Both the position numbers and the translations under genes were made by a program. The notes beneath the pieces are model-generated. The model saw nothing but the letters and a program-made list of their open reading frames with translations. It had not been told where the DNA came from and did not search any database. From AP-15 sp963733945 (GTDB lineage: Bacteria; Pseudomonadota; Alphaproteobacteria; ATCC43930; CGMCC-115725), in NCBI GenBank assembly GCA_963733945.1, contig CAVTFD010000018.1, positions 1-64,000 on the forward strand: DNA of 64,000 bases. The letters are read 5' to 3'. Positions 1 to 9,276 of this stretch are shown here, one piece after another. How positions within the stretch are numbered: position 1 is the stretch's first letter; every line of letters starts with the position of its first letter.

Positions 1-18
1 CAATTCCTTGCGCGCCAT
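1..18 (-). CDS. Start of a gene running off the left edge
   Basis: Only six codons are inside the window, reading Met-Ala-Arg-Lys-Glu-Leu leftwards. A purine-rich GGGAGCG stretch sits about 6 bases before the ATG and would serve as a ribosome binding site. No function can be assigned. It would be the gene downstream of the phosphodiesterase gene on the same strand. Confidence 0.3.
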
Positions 19-92
19 GATGTCGCTCCCGTGAGCAATGATCGACGCAGGATAACCCGTCTGCTATCGGCGATGACAGCGCCGCAGCAGTC

Positions 93-1370
93 TCAGATAG
101 CTGCCGGGTGGCGGGGCAGGGGGCGGCCGTCGAGGCCGGCGGCGGCCAGGCCCAGATGGCGCAGCACCGTCGGCGCGATGTCGACCAAAGACGAGCGGTC
201 GGGATAGGTCCCCGCGGCGAAGCCGCCGCCATGGACGAACAGGAACGGGCGCTGCTCGTTGGCGCCAAGCCCGCCATGCTGGCCGAAGCCGGTGATGTCC
301 TTGGGCTCCGAGGAATCGCGGACGATATGACTGTGGCCGGAGACACCGTGCGGGTTGACGCGGTCGTCGGCCTTCAGGGTGATCGCAATCCGCGCCGGCG
401 AGCCCATCGGCAAGCCGATTCCGCCGAGAGCGCCGCCGGTGAAGACGCGGCCGACCCAAGGCTCGGTTTCGAGAAACCGCGCGACCTCGGCAACCAGCGT
501 GCTCTCGGGCTCGGCAAAATAAATCAGTGCCGCGGTGCCGTTGGGGGCGACGACGACCTCCGACGATCCCGGCGCGCGCTTCAACCCGGCCGCGACCAGC
601 AGCGCGTCGAGGTCGATCGTCTCGTCGACGCTCTCCATGCCGTGATCCGAGCCGACGACGAACAGGATGTCTTCGCCGCCGGGATCGAGCTTGGCCACGG
701 TTTCGGCGACCCGGCGTACATTTTCGTCGGCGCTGCCGATCGCCGCGCGATGCGCCGGCGAGCCCAACGGCGTGTGGTGGCCGGTGTAGTCGGGCTCCGA
801 CAGCCACAACAAGGCCAGCGCCGGCGCGCGCTCACGCAGAACCTCGGCGCAGAAGCGCTCGGTCACGGCGGTGTCGCCGGCGTCGCCCTTGGCGACCGCG
901 AGCCCCTCCTCGGCCGGCAATGACCGGCGCCCGGGGCCGAAGCTGCCGGCGGCGTTGTAGACCCAGCCATGGCCGTCGGGATCGAGAAAATAAGCGGCCC
1001 CCGGCGACACGTTCGAAAACGCGATCGCGCTCTCGCCGGCGCGGGCGAGGCGTTCGGCCATCGTCGGCATGTGCAGGGTGCGGCCGGTGGCGCGGTGCAG
1101 GCGGTCGCGGAAATCGGGCTTGCCGACCGACAGGCAGACCAGCCCGTCGCCTTCGTCGAGCGCCATCGTGTTGCCGAGCAGACCATGGCGCGCCGGCAGG
1201 CAGCCGGTGGCGATCGACGCCGCACTCGTCCGCGTCGTCGACGGGAACACGCCGGCATGGTTGACGAACTGCGCCGAGCGCTGGCCGAGCTCGCAAAGGA
1301 ATGGCGCGTCCGCCGGCGTTATCAGATCGCGGCGCAAGCTGTCGCAGATGACGATGACGGCGCGGTTCAT
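93..1370 (-). CDS. Alkaline phosphatase superfamily phosphodiesterase (nucleotide pyrophosphatase type)
   Basis: The 425-residue protein has the metal-binding layout of type I phosphodiesterase/nucleotide pyrophosphatases. An early Asp lies in VIVICDSLRRDL (about residues 5-16), the nucleophile Ser/Thr in PSTTRTSAAS, a second metal site in SEPDYTGHH, and the DH pair in GSDHGMES. It probably hydrolyses a phosphodiester or phosphonate ester, but the substrate cannot be read from sequence. No signal peptide is visible, so it is probably cytoplasmic. The ATG overlaps the stop of the upstream thioesterase gene by the ATGA tetranucleotide, which fixes this start and implies translational coupling. 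A longer in-frame opening exists upstream but runs inside the thioesterase gene and is rejected. Confidence 0.85.
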   Translation of the reverse strand: MNRAVIVICDSLRRDLITPADAPFLCELGQRSAQFVNHAGVFPSTTRTSAASIATGCLPARHGLLGNTMALDEGDGLVCLSVGKPDFRDRLHRATGRTLHMPTMAERLARAGESAIAFSNVSPGAAYFLDPDGHGWVYNAAGSFGPGRRSLPAEEGLAVAKGDAGDTAVTERFCAEVLRERAPALALLWLSEPDYTGHHTPLGSPAHRAAIGSADENVRRVAETVAKLDPGGEDILFVVGSDHGMESVDETIDLDALLVAAGLKRAPGSSEVVVAPNGTAALIYFAEPESTLVAEVARFLETEPWVGRVFTGGALGGIGLPMGSPARIAITLKADDRVNPHGVSGHSHIVRDSSEPKDITGFGQHGGLGANEQRPFLFVHGGGFAAGTYPDRSSLVDIAPTVLRHLGLAAAGLDGRPLPRHPAAI

Positions 1371-1849
1371 CCCGATATTCCTTCGGTTCGGGCGCTCTCC
1401 ACGGCGCCGGGGTCGCGGGCCAGCATAGCCCGGCGCAATGCCGATGGCAGCGGCGTCTTTTCGCCGGTGGCGTTGACGACGAGGATCAGCACGGCCCGCC
1501 CGAGCGCGCACAACCCGTCGCGCCAAACCGCGTATTCCATCTCGAAGCTGGTATTGCCGAGCCGGACCGTGCGGGCGCTGATCAGGATTTCGTCGCCATA
1601 GGCGAGCGGCCGGTGATAGCGGATGCTGGTCTCGGCCATGACCGGCCCCGGCGATCCCGCCGACAATGCCGGCAGACCGGCGGTCTCGAGGTAGCGGTTG
1701 CGCGCCTCCTCGAACCACTCGAAATAGGCGCGGTGGTTGGCATGCCTGAACGGGTCGCATTCGCTCCAGCGCACCCGGTGCCGGATCGCAAACGCCCACC
1801 CCGGCTCGACCCCGAACCGCGCAAATTCCGCCGCCTCCGCCTCAACCAT
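1367..1849 (-). CDS. Acyl-CoA thioesterase, 4HBT hotdog family
   Basis: A 160-residue hotdog-fold protein. The family signature VRWSECDPFRHANHRAYFEW lies near residues 25-44, with the Asp of CDPFRH being the usual catalytic or near-catalytic residue. Downstream segments such as SIRYHRPLAYGDEI and VNATGEKTPLP match 4-hydroxybenzoyl-CoA thioesterase relatives. The start chosen is the Met of MVEAEAAEF. The in-frame extension upstream runs through an interspersed GC-rich palindrome and reads as repeat-derived LTLPSPRGRGE, so it is not coding. The gene is translationally coupled to the phosphodiesterase gene. The acyl-CoA substrate is unknown. Confidence 0.85.
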   Translation of the reverse strand: MVEAEAAEFARFGVEPGWAFAIRHRVRWSECDPFRHANHRAYFEWFEEARNRYLETAGLPALSAGSPGPVMAETSIRYHRPLAYGDEILISARTVRLGNTSFEMEYAVWRDGLCALGRAVLILVVNATGEKTPLPSALRRAMLARDPGAVESARTEGISG

Positions 1850-1890
1850 TTTCCCGAACCCGTTGGTTCCCCAAGTGCCGCGCCATTTTT

Positions 1891-1932
1891 CTCCCTCGCC
1901 CCGCCCGCGGGGAGAGGGCAGGGTGAGGGGCG
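1891..1932. repeat. Interspersed palindromic repeat (CCCTCACCCT/GGGGAGAG type)
   Basis: Imperfect palindrome with CTCCCTCGCCCC and GGGGAGAGGGCAGGGTGAGGGG arms. The same family recurs near 25,926, 27,124 and 60,283. It is a short noncoding repeat common in alphaproteobacterial intergenic DNA. When translated it gives LTLPSPRGRGE, which inflates neighbouring gene starts. Confidence 0.7.
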
Positions 1933-2237
1933 TGTTGCACACGCGACCAAATTTAGAGCGAGCATCGCCGACGCCGCAAACGGGAGCCCCCGGATTGCCG
2001 CGGACATTACATACCTGCCGCAATTTCGGAAGCGCGAAACCCGATCGGCCCGGCGAGATGGCGATCCGCCCCGGCCCAACTCACCGCCGTCCGATCTCTG
2101 TCGCCGGTCGTCGCCGCCCCCGCACCGCGCCGAATTTCGAGCTATCTGCTGCACGAAAAATCCAACGTCGAAAACGACGTTGTCACCTGATCGTTGGTTC
2201 GCAATCATCCTTGCCGGATCGCAAAGGAAACCGAGAC

Positions 2238-3093
2238 GTGCTCTCGTGGGGTGTTGTCATTGCAGGCTGTGCGCTCGCGTTCGGTCTAGGTGCGTACCTA
2301 GACACTTACTTCATAGCAAGCGCGCACAAGGACCGCGTGCGGCTAGCACTAATCTCAGTATATATGTGGATTTCACGTACTCGGCTCTCTTTCGTAATGT
2401 TCCGGTTCGCCCGCGCGCTCTCTAGCCTACCCGCAACATATTTCTACATGTTCATTGGTTTCCTGATGGTTCTAGGATCCGTATTTTTATCGTATAGGAG
2501 ACTTCTCACAGTTGTTGTTCGTGTCACTACCTCAACAAGACCCTATTTTTACGACGACAATGCCAGCATTTGTGGATCAAATACGTTTAGCGGCGTTACT
2601 AACTGTATTGGTGTTGCCAAATACCTTGCTTTTTACGACCACTGTAAGACAGTTTACAAATTTAATATATGATAGGGACAGTGAGTTTCGCGTAGGAATC
2701 GTTGTATTATTTATCTTATACGCATGCGTATTCGCTTATCTCATTACACACCCCATTTTCATAACTTATCTTTGGAGCATATCATTAGTCCTATCAAACT
2801 CTTCATTCGTTCCTCTAGCTATTATTGGTCTCATTTTATTTGGGTTCAGTATGGGCATGCTCACAATGGGTACATTATGGATTGTCATGTTATTGCCGGC
2901 TATAATACTTGTTTTTATGACTCTGCTCATGGTATCATTTGTGTTATCTTTCCGATTTACAAAATGGTTTTCACAGCGGTGCCTTGATATTGCCTCTGAT
3001 CCATCTAGATCACCGTACGCGTTCTTCTTTGCTTCTGTCGGCCTGTTAGTGCTTGTTGCAAAGCTATTTGATGAAATATGCAAGCTATTGTAA
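2238..3093 (+). CDS. AT-rich polytopic membrane protein, apparently split by a +1 frameshift near 2510
   Basis: GTG at 2238 has an AAGGAAA ribosome binding site about 8 bases upstream. The first frame encodes hydrophobic segments (GVVIAGCALAFGLG, FYMFIGFLMVLGSVFLSY) and loses membrane character after about codon 92. From 2512 the +1 frame continues with at least four more long hydrophobic stretches to a TAA-type end at 3093. Joined, this gives a protein of about 284 residues with six or more transmembrane helices. It matches no family I recognise. The base composition from about 2480 to 3080 is far more AT-rich than the surroundings, which suggests transfer. The alternative is two overlapping genes (2238..2672 and 2512..3093), but the poor quality of the first gene's tail makes a single inserted base more likely. 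Confidence 0.5.
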
Positions 3094-3569
3094 GCCTTCT
3101 ACAATCGGCGGCGGAAGTTTTGACCGGCCCCCCGAAGATGCGCCGCGCGCCGAGACCCGCTCTGCGGTTGCGTCACGGCGGGGGAGGCGCGGCGCTGTCA
3201 TGTCCACGCAGAATGCAGGGTCAGTGCTTGTACTCGAATTTAGAAACGTCAGGACTGGGGTCGGGCGGCGGACGGGCGCGGAGCCTCGACGTAGGGCAGC
3301 GCCCGACCTGCGCCCGAGGCACCGGAGATTTGAAACCGCACCGCATGTTTTGCCGAGCGGGCATCAGTCCGCTCGGCTCGTAGAAAAGCTCAGCCGACCT
3401 TGAACAGACCGGGGTTGTGCTGATCGCGGCGGCGCGGCGTCTTGGTACTGCGATTCCGCGGCTCGCGGTGCAGTTGCTGGTTGCGGATCATCCCCAGTAC
3501 CGCGCCAGCTCCATTTTGAAGACATGCGCGAGGCTCGCTTGAATTGAACGGACGTGCGAGACAGGGCCG
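3094..3569. other. Gene-free stretch with one perfect hairpin
   Basis: No convincing coding sequence is present. The open frames here lack ribosome binding sites and family signatures. A perfect 8-base stem (CCGAGCGG / CCGCTCGG) with an 8-base loop lies at 3353-3376, but no T-run follows, so it is not a standard terminator. Composition returns from AT-rich to GC-rich around 3110, which marks the right edge of the AT-rich island. Confidence 0.5.
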
Positions 3570-4912
3570 ATGACGGCGGTTCGACTGAAGCACGGTGAAG
3601 CGGCGGGGGCGGGGGCGCTGCTGGCGTCGCGGCGGTTCGGGCCGCTGTTCTGGGCGCAGTTTCTGTCGGCGTTCAACGACAATGCGGTCAAGAACGCGCT
3701 GGTGCTGATGATCGCCTACCGCGCCGGCGCCGCCTGGGCAGATGTCGGCGCAGATCCTGATCCCGCTCGCCGGCGGGCTGTTCATCCTGCCGTTCTTTCT
3801 GTGCTCGGCGACGGCGGGCCAACTCGCCGACCAGCACGACAAGGCCTGGCTGATCCGGCTGATCAAGCTCAGCGAGATCGCGTTGATGCTGGCTGCCGCC
3901 GCGGGGGTCGTCGCCGGCAGCACGACCGTGCTCCTCGCCATACTTTGCGTCATGGGGGTCGAGGCCGCGTTCTTTGGCCCGCTCAAATACGCGATCCTGC
4001 CGGATCTGCTCGCCCCGAACGAGCTATTGCTCGGCAACGCGCTGGTCGAGGCCGGCACGTTCATCGCGATCCTGCTCGGCACCATCGCCGGCGTGCTTGA
4101 TCGCCGGGCATCACGGCGCGCTGCTGGTCGCGGCATTGATCGTGACGGTGGCGCTCGCCGCGTGGGCTGCGAGCCTGATGATCCCGCCGACGAGTGCGGC
4201 GGCGGCGCAAAGCCCGGTGCGCTGGAACCTCTTTGCCGCGACGACGCGGGTAATCCGCGAAGCCGCCGAGGAGGTAGTTCCGTTCCGGTCGATGCTCGGG
4301 ATCTCGTGGTTCTGGCTGGCGGGTGCGGTCTATCTGTCGCAATTCCCGGGCTATGTGCGCTTCATCCTGGGCGGCGAGGAAGCGGTGGTGACCCTGTTCC
4401 TGACCGTCTTCTCGATCGGGATCGCACTCGGCTCCTTGATGTGCACCAGGATTCTGCGCGGCCGGATCAGCGCCGGCACGGTGCCGTGGGGCGCGCTCGG
4501 CATCGGCTTGTTCTCGATCGATCTGTGGCTGGCGAGCCCGGTCGCGACAGCCGGCGGCGCGCTGACCGGCCTCGGCCCGTTCCTCGCCGTCCCCGGGCAT
4601 TGGCGCATCCTCGGCGATCTGCTCGGCATCTCGGTCGCGGGCGGGATCTTTATCGTGCCTTTGTATGCGCTGCTCCAGGCCGCGAGCGCCCGCCAACACC
4701 GGGCCCGCGCCATCGCCGCAAACAATGTGATCAACGCGGCGGCGATGGTCTTCGCGGCGATGGCGACGATCGCGTTGATCGCGGCCGGCGTCAGCGTCCC
4801 CGGCCTATTCCTGCTGACCGGAATTGCCACGCTTGTCGTGGCGGCGTTGTTCTGGCGGCTATTGCCGAGCCTTGCGCTCCCCGCAATCGCGGTCGAAGGG
4901 GATGGCGGATGA
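3570..4912 (+). pseudogene. MFS transporter of the LplT/Aas type, interrupted by two +1 frameshifts
   Basis: The N-terminus RFGPLFWAQFLSAFNDNAVKN is the hallmark of the lysophospholipid-transporter-like MFS branch. The frame moves +1 near 3735, where removing one base gives AAWAMSAQILIPLAGG. It moves +1 again near 4105, where removing the second T of GCTTGATC gives GVLIAGHHGALLV. After these corrections the gene encodes about 447 residues with the normal 12-helix pattern, ending AIAVEGDGG at 4912. LplT-like proteins flip lysophospholipids across the inner membrane, and a fused acyltransferase domain, present in Aas relatives, is absent here. Either the gene is decayed or two consensus insertions remain in the sequence. 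The otherwise well-conserved reading frames favour the second. Confidence 0.75.
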
Positions 4913-4955
4913 CCGCAGCCGCCGATCCGCCTCGCTCTTTCGCCCGACGGCGAGG

Positions 4956-5441
4956 TCATCGCCGCCGGCTTTCTCGCCCGGTGAGAAGGGCGCGAACGAG
5001 GCTGAACGGCAACGCCGCCATTTCGCGGATCGTCGCAACGATCTCCCGCGGCAGCGACGGCGCGCGCAGCCCGGATCGGCCGGCGATCGCGACCCCGGCG
5101 AGGCGAAACAGCGGTGCTGCACGTCGCAGGTGCGCGCGGTCGCTGACCAGCACCACCGATCGCAGCCCGTGCGTGCGCAACAGGAGCGCCGTTTCGCGCG
5201 CGTTGCCGACCGTGTCGCGCGAGTTCGGCTCGATCAGCAGCGCCGCCTGCGGAACGCCGCCCGTCAGCGCAATGCGGCGCATGATTTCGGCTTCGGGCTC
5301 GGGTCCGCGACCGCCGCCCGACAGCAAGAGCACCGGCGCTACTCCCTCCCGATAAAGCCGAACCCCGCGCCCGACTCGCCGCCGCAACCGCGCCGACGAC
5401 TTGCAGCCGAGCACGACGATCGCGTCAGCCTTCGGCCCCAT
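4956..5441 (-). CDS. YdcF/SanA-like DUF218 family protein
   Basis: A 161-residue single-domain protein. The DUF218 pattern is clear: IVVLGC near residue 8, LLLSGGG near residue 38, EPNSRDTVGNARET near residue 70, and VVLVSDRAHLRRA near residue 95. The family includes SanA and ElyC, implicated in envelope integrity, and YdcF, which binds S-adenosylmethionine in E. coli. This copy lacks the N-terminal membrane segment seen in many members, so it is probably soluble. It converges on the MFS gene with a 43-base gap. The specific role is unknown. Confidence 0.8.
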   Translation of the reverse strand: MGPKADAIVVLGCKSSARLRRRVGRGVRLYREGVAPVLLLSGGGRGPEPEAEIMRRIALTGGVPQAALLIEPNSRDTVGNARETALLLRTHGLRSVVLVSDRAHLRRAAPLFRLAGVAIAGRSGLRAPSLPREIVATIREMAALPFSLVRALLTGRESRRR

Positions 5442-5491
5442 CTCGATGGCATCACGCTCGCTCGGACGTCCGCCGGGTTATTCCCGCCGGA

Positions 5492-7828
5492 TCAGGCCCG
5501 TGCCTTCATTATCGCGGCCATGACGCGGCGGGGGGTGATCGGGGTCTCGTTGAGTTCGGCGCCCAGCGGGGCGAGGGCGTCGCGCACGGCGTTGGCGATC
5601 GCCGCGGGCGGAGCGACCGCGCCCCCTTCGCCCATCCCCTTCATGCCGTATTCAGTGGCGGTGGCCGGGGTATGTAGGTGGCCGATCTTGATCGCCGGCA
5701 ACTCGGCGGCACCCGGCAACAGATAATCGGCCAAGGTGCCGGCCAATGGCTGGCCCTGCTCGTCGTAGGGGATCTCTTCATAGAGAGCGGTGCCGATGCC
5801 TTGCACGACGCCGCCGCGGATCTGGCCTTCGACGATCATCGGGTTGACCATCGTCCCGCAATCTTCGGCGACCGCGAAATCGAGCAATTCGACAAACCCT
5901 GTCTGCGGATCGACGGCGACGACGGCGCCGTGCGTCGCGTAGGAAAAAACGCCGGTGCCGACCGCGGGCTCGTAGGTGGCGGTCGCGTCGAGCAATGGAT
6001 CGACGCCGGGCGGCAGCCCGTCCATCCTGACATGTGCGACCTTGGCGATCTCGGCGATCGACACCGAGCCCTGCGGCCCCAGCACGACGCCATCGGCGCA
6101 GCGCACGGAAGCAACTTCGCATTGCATGAGATGCGCGCCGATTTGGCACAGCTTGTCGCGCAATATCCGGCTGGCGCGCGCGACGGCGCCCCCCGACATC
6201 ACCATGCTGCGTGAAGCGAAGGTGCCAAAGCCGAAGGCGGTGCTTTCGGTGTCGCCGTGGCGCACCGAGATCCGCGCCGGGTCGATGCCGAGCTCCTGAT
6301 AGGCGATCTGCGACAGAGTGGTTTCGAGCCCCTGGCCGTGCGATTGGATCCCGACCATCAGCACCAGCGTGCCGTCGGTCAGGATGCGCGCGGTGCAGCT
6401 CTCATAGCCCGGGACGATCGCCGCACCGCGGGCGACGAACTCGGCCGCTCCATGCGCGGTCTGCTCGGCAAAGGCGGCAAAGCCGATGCCGACGAGGCGG
6501 CCGTCCGCCTCGCCCTGCTGCTGGCGAGCGCGGATCGCCGGCATTTCCAAAAGCTCGGCGCATAGCTGCACACTGCGCGGATAGTCGCCATTGTCGAAAC
6601 GCATGCCGCCGATGGTGGTGAACGGCATCTGCTCGGGCCGCACCATGTTCAGCGCGCGCACCTCGACCGGGTCGCGACCGACCGCACGAGCGACCTCGTC
6701 GATCGTCCGCTCGATCGCAAAGCACGCCCCCGGCCGGCCGACCCCACGATAGGGGCCGAGCGGGGCCTTGTTGGTTGCGACGGTGGCGGCTCGCGCGCGA
6801 TAGTTCGGGATCGCGTACGGCCCCGGCAGGTTGCGCGCCGCCATCGCCGCCTCCTGGTACGGCCCCTGCGGCCACAGCCCATAGGCGCCGGCATCAACGA
6901 CGATCTCGGCATCGACGCCGAGAATGCGGCCTTGCCGATCGGCATAGGCGGTGACCTTGTAATGATGGTCGCGGGTATGCGCCGAGGTCAGCAGATGCTC
7001 GCCGCGGTCCTCGACCCAGCGCACCGGATGATCGAGTTCGAGCGCTAAGGCGGCGAGGATGATCTCTTCCGGATAGAGCCTCGCCTTTGGCCCGAAGCCG
7101 CCGCCGACATCGGGTGCGACGACGCGGATGCGACGCAATTCGACGCCGAGAAACTCGCCCAAGGCAACGCGAACGGTGTGCGGCGTCTGCGTCGAGGCGT
7201 AGACCACGATTTCGTCCAGCCGGTGGTCGCGATAGGCGAGCACGGCGCGGCCTTCGAGCGGAGCGCCCGATTGCCGGTGCATACGGTATTCGCGCCTGAT
7301 GGTAACTCCCGCCGCGCGCGCTGCGGCGTCGATATCGCCGCCTTCGAATACCCGCTCGCTATAGAGGTTGTCGCCCCACTGCTCGTGAACGGGGTGACGG
7401 CTGCCGCGCATGTCGCGCGGCGCGTCGACGACAGCGTCGAGCACCTCGAATTCGACTGAAACCGCGGCGGCGAGGTCTTCGGCCTCGGCGCGCGAGGGGG
7501 CGATGCAGGCGGCGATCGCTTCGCCGACATAGCGCGCCTTATCGGTGGCCAACGGCGGCCAGGCCGGCGATTTCGCGCCGGCCGTCTGAGTGACAACCCG
7601 GATCGGCTTGATCTGCGGCAAGTCCGCCGCGGTAAAGACGCGGCCCCTAGCGTCGGGCGGCGCCGTGATCCCGCGAATTCGGGCATGCGCATGCGGGCTG
7701 CGGACGAAGGCCACCTCCATCGTGCCGGGAAGTTTGATGTCCGACACGAATTCGCCGCGGCCATGCAGGTGGCGCTCGTCTTCACGGCGCAGCAACGAGG
7801 CGCCAACTCCCCAAGCGTCATTCGGCAT
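5492..7828 (-). CDS. Molybdenum hydroxylase large subunit (xanthine dehydrogenase/CoxL family)
   Basis: The 778-residue molybdopterin-cytosine-dinucleotide-binding subunit begins with WGVGASLLRREDERHLHGRGEF, typical of the family. The a/b hammerhead domain covers about residues 1-130. The Mo-cofactor domain follows, with GGGFGPKARLYPEE and GMGEGGAVAPPAAI. The active-site loop reads PYRGVGRPG rather than the AYRCSFR loop of genuine form I CO dehydrogenase. It is therefore one of the many CoxL-like hydroxylases acting on N-heterocycles, aldehydes or unknown substrates. It forms a heterotrimer with the two genes upstream, overlapping the 2Fe-2S gene by 11 bases. The order M-S-L on this strand is the classic operon arrangement. 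Confidence 0.92.
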   Translation of the reverse strand: MPNDAWGVGASLLRREDERHLHGRGEFVSDIKLPGTMEVAFVRSPHAHARIRGITAPPDARGRVFTAADLPQIKPIRVVTQTAGAKSPAWPPLATDKARYVGEAIAACIAPSRAEAEDLAAAVSVEFEVLDAVVDAPRDMRGSRHPVHEQWGDNLYSERVFEGGDIDAAARAAGVTIRREYRMHRQSGAPLEGRAVLAYRDHRLDEIVVYASTQTPHTVRVALGEFLGVELRRIRVVAPDVGGGFGPKARLYPEEIILAALALELDHPVRWVEDRGEHLLTSAHTRDHHYKVTAYADRQGRILGVDAEIVVDAGAYGLWPQGPYQEAAMAARNLPGPYAIPNYRARAATVATNKAPLGPYRGVGRPGACFAIERTIDEVARAVGRDPVEVRALNMVRPEQMPFTTIGGMRFDNGDYPRSVQLCAELLEMPAIRARQQQGEADGRLVGIGFAAFAEQTAHGAAEFVARGAAIVPGYESCTARILTDGTLVLMVGIQSHGQGLETTLSQIAYQELGIDPARISVRHGDTESTAFGFGTFASRSMVMSGGAVARASRILRDKLCQIGAHLMQCEVASVRCADGVVLGPQGSVSIAEIAKVAHVRMDGLPPGVDPLLDATATYEPAVGTGVFSYATHGAVVAVDPQTGFVELLDFAVAEDCGTMVNPMIVEGQIRGGVVQGIGTALYEEIPYDEQGQPLAGTLADYLLPGAAELPAIKIGHLHTPATATEYGMKGMGEGGAVAPPAAIANAVRDALAPLGAELNETPITPRRVMAAIMKARA

Positions 7829-8303
7829 CGGACGGCCTCCCGGCCAGCGCCGCCGCAGCCTCGGCGATTGCGGCGACGATATTGGTATAGCCGGTGCAGC
7901 GGCAGATGTTGCCGGCGAGACCGGCGCGGATCTCGCGCTCCGAGCCGGCCCGCCCGCGCCGGATCAGATCGCGCGCGGTGATCAGCATCGCCGGCGTGCA
8001 AAAGCCGCATTGCAGCCCGTGATGGCGGTGAAAGCAGTCGCGCAATGCCGCCATCACTGGGTCATCGGCGAAGCCTTCGATGGTTCGCACCGCGCGCCCG
8101 TCGCAGCCGACCGCCAGCATCAGGCAGGCACGCGCCGGCTCGCCGTCGACCAGGACGGTGCAGGCGCCGCACACCCCATGCTCGCAGCCGAGATGGGTCC
8201 CGGTCAGGTTGCGCCGCTCGCGCAGAAAATCGGCGAGCGACAAGCGCGGCGGCACGTCGTCGACGATCGCTGCGCCGTTGACTTCGAGGCGGAGCGCGGT
8301 CAC
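7818..8303 (-). CDS. Molybdenum hydroxylase 2Fe-2S subunit (CoxS family)
   Basis: The 161-residue electron-transfer subunit carries two [2Fe-2S] clusters. The plant-ferredoxin-type motif is CEHGVCGACTVLVDGEPARAC (about residues 39-60). The second, all-alpha cluster domain has QCGFCTPAM and NICRCTGY (about residues 95-140). All eight cysteines are present. Its start overlaps the stop of the FAD subunit by ATGA and its end overlaps the large-subunit start, so the three genes are translationally coupled. Confidence 0.93.
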   Translation of the reverse strand: MTALRLEVNGAAIVDDVPPRLSLADFLRERRNLTGTHLGCEHGVCGACTVLVDGEPARACLMLAVGCDGRAVRTIEGFADDPVMAALRDCFHRHHGLQCGFCTPAMLITARDLIRRGRAGSEREIRAGLAGNICRCTGYTNIVAAIAEAAAALAGRPSDAE

Positions 8304-9133
8304 GCCGTCGCCTCTCGCACTGCGCGCAACGCGGCCACTATCAGCAGGTTGCGCTGGAACTCGTCGAAATGCCGGTCGGCGTCGTCGTCGAGATCGGCGG
8401 CAACGGCGGCGCGCAGCGCTTCGGGCTCGCGGCGATCGTCGGCAAGAACCTGCGAGGCGGCGCCCAGCAGCAGCGGCGCGCCGTTGGCCGCGCCCAGAAC
8501 GATCCGGTAATGGCTGCGCACCCGGTCAGCGACCGCGACCGCCAGCCCGCTGGCAAACTCGCCCGATTTTCGGCAGAGTTTCAGATAACCCCACCTCGCC
8601 TCGGTCGAGAGCTTGGGGATGCGGATGCCCTCAATGATCTCGTCGTCGGCGAGCTTCGTCTCAAAGATCCCGGTGGTGAATTCGGTGCATTTGACCGAGC
8701 GCCGGCCATTGTGTCCTTGGAGTACCGCTTCGGCATCCAGGGCGGCCAGCACCGCGGGCCATTCCGCCGCCGGGTCCGACAAGGCAACGCTGCCGCCGAT
8801 CGTGCCGCGGTTGCGGATCGCGCGATAGGCGAGGCCGGCGGCGGCTCGGGGCATCAGCCCGCACGACGGGTCCGGCGTCCGTCCATCCTCGATCATGGCA
8901 TGGGTGGTGCCGGCGCCGAGGGTCACGCTGTCGTCGTCCTCCGTTACCGCCGACAATTCCGGCAGGCGCGCGATGTCGATCAGCAGCCTGGGCTCGGCAA
9001 TCCGCAAATTCATCATCGCGACCAGGGATTGCCCGCCGGCCACGACCCGCGCTTCGCTGCCGCCCGCGGCCAATAAACCCACCGCCTCGCTCAGGCTTTG
9101 CGGCCGGACATAGTCGAAGGCGGGAGCTTTCAT
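8300..9133 (-). CDS. Molybdenum hydroxylase FAD-binding medium subunit (CoxM family)
   Basis: The 277-residue subunit begins MKAPAFDYVRPQSLSEAV, the usual start of this family. A 12-residue upstream extension with poor similarity is rejected. FAD-binding signatures are AGGQSLVAMMN (about residues 32-42) and TIGGSVALSDP (about residues 105-115), followed by the CO_deh_flav_C domain. It passes electrons from the iron-sulfur clusters to an acceptor. It is the first gene of the coxMSL-like operon, and the divergent MarR gene 143 bases away is a candidate regulator. Confidence 0.92.
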   Translation of the reverse strand: MKAPAFDYVRPQSLSEAVGLLAAGGSEARVVAGGQSLVAMMNLRIAEPRLLIDIARLPELSAVTEDDDSVTLGAGTTHAMIEDGRTPDPSCGLMPRAAAGLAYRAIRNRGTIGGSVALSDPAAEWPAVLAALDAEAVLQGHNGRRSVKCTEFTTGIFETKLADDEIIEGIRIPKLSTEARWGYLKLCRKSGEFASGLAVAVADRVRSHYRIVLGAANGAPLLLGAASQVLADDRREPEALRAAVAADLDDDADRHFDEFQRNLLIVAALRAVREATA

Positions 9134-9276
9134 CAACGCGCGCCTAGTGAGACGCACGAACTGCAACACCCTCGACGGGCGCTGTCAATCGGCCAACATG
9201 GCTGGCATGCGCGGTTGGCGAGCCGGTGATGGTAAGCGGGCCTATAATCAGCGCCGCGACTGCTGGTGGGGATGCC

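Noticed and set aside
1371..1799. 143-codon N-terminal extension of the phosphodiesterase gene
   Set aside because: It overlaps the thioesterase gene almost completely and loses family similarity; the ATGA junction start is supported.
3353..3376. Rho-independent terminator
   Set aside because: Perfect hairpin but no T-run follows on either strand, and the nearest gene end is about 260 bases away.
7818..9133. Form I carbon monoxide dehydrogenase assignment
   Set aside because: The large-subunit active loop is PYRGVGRPG, not the AYRCSFR loop that defines form I CoxL.
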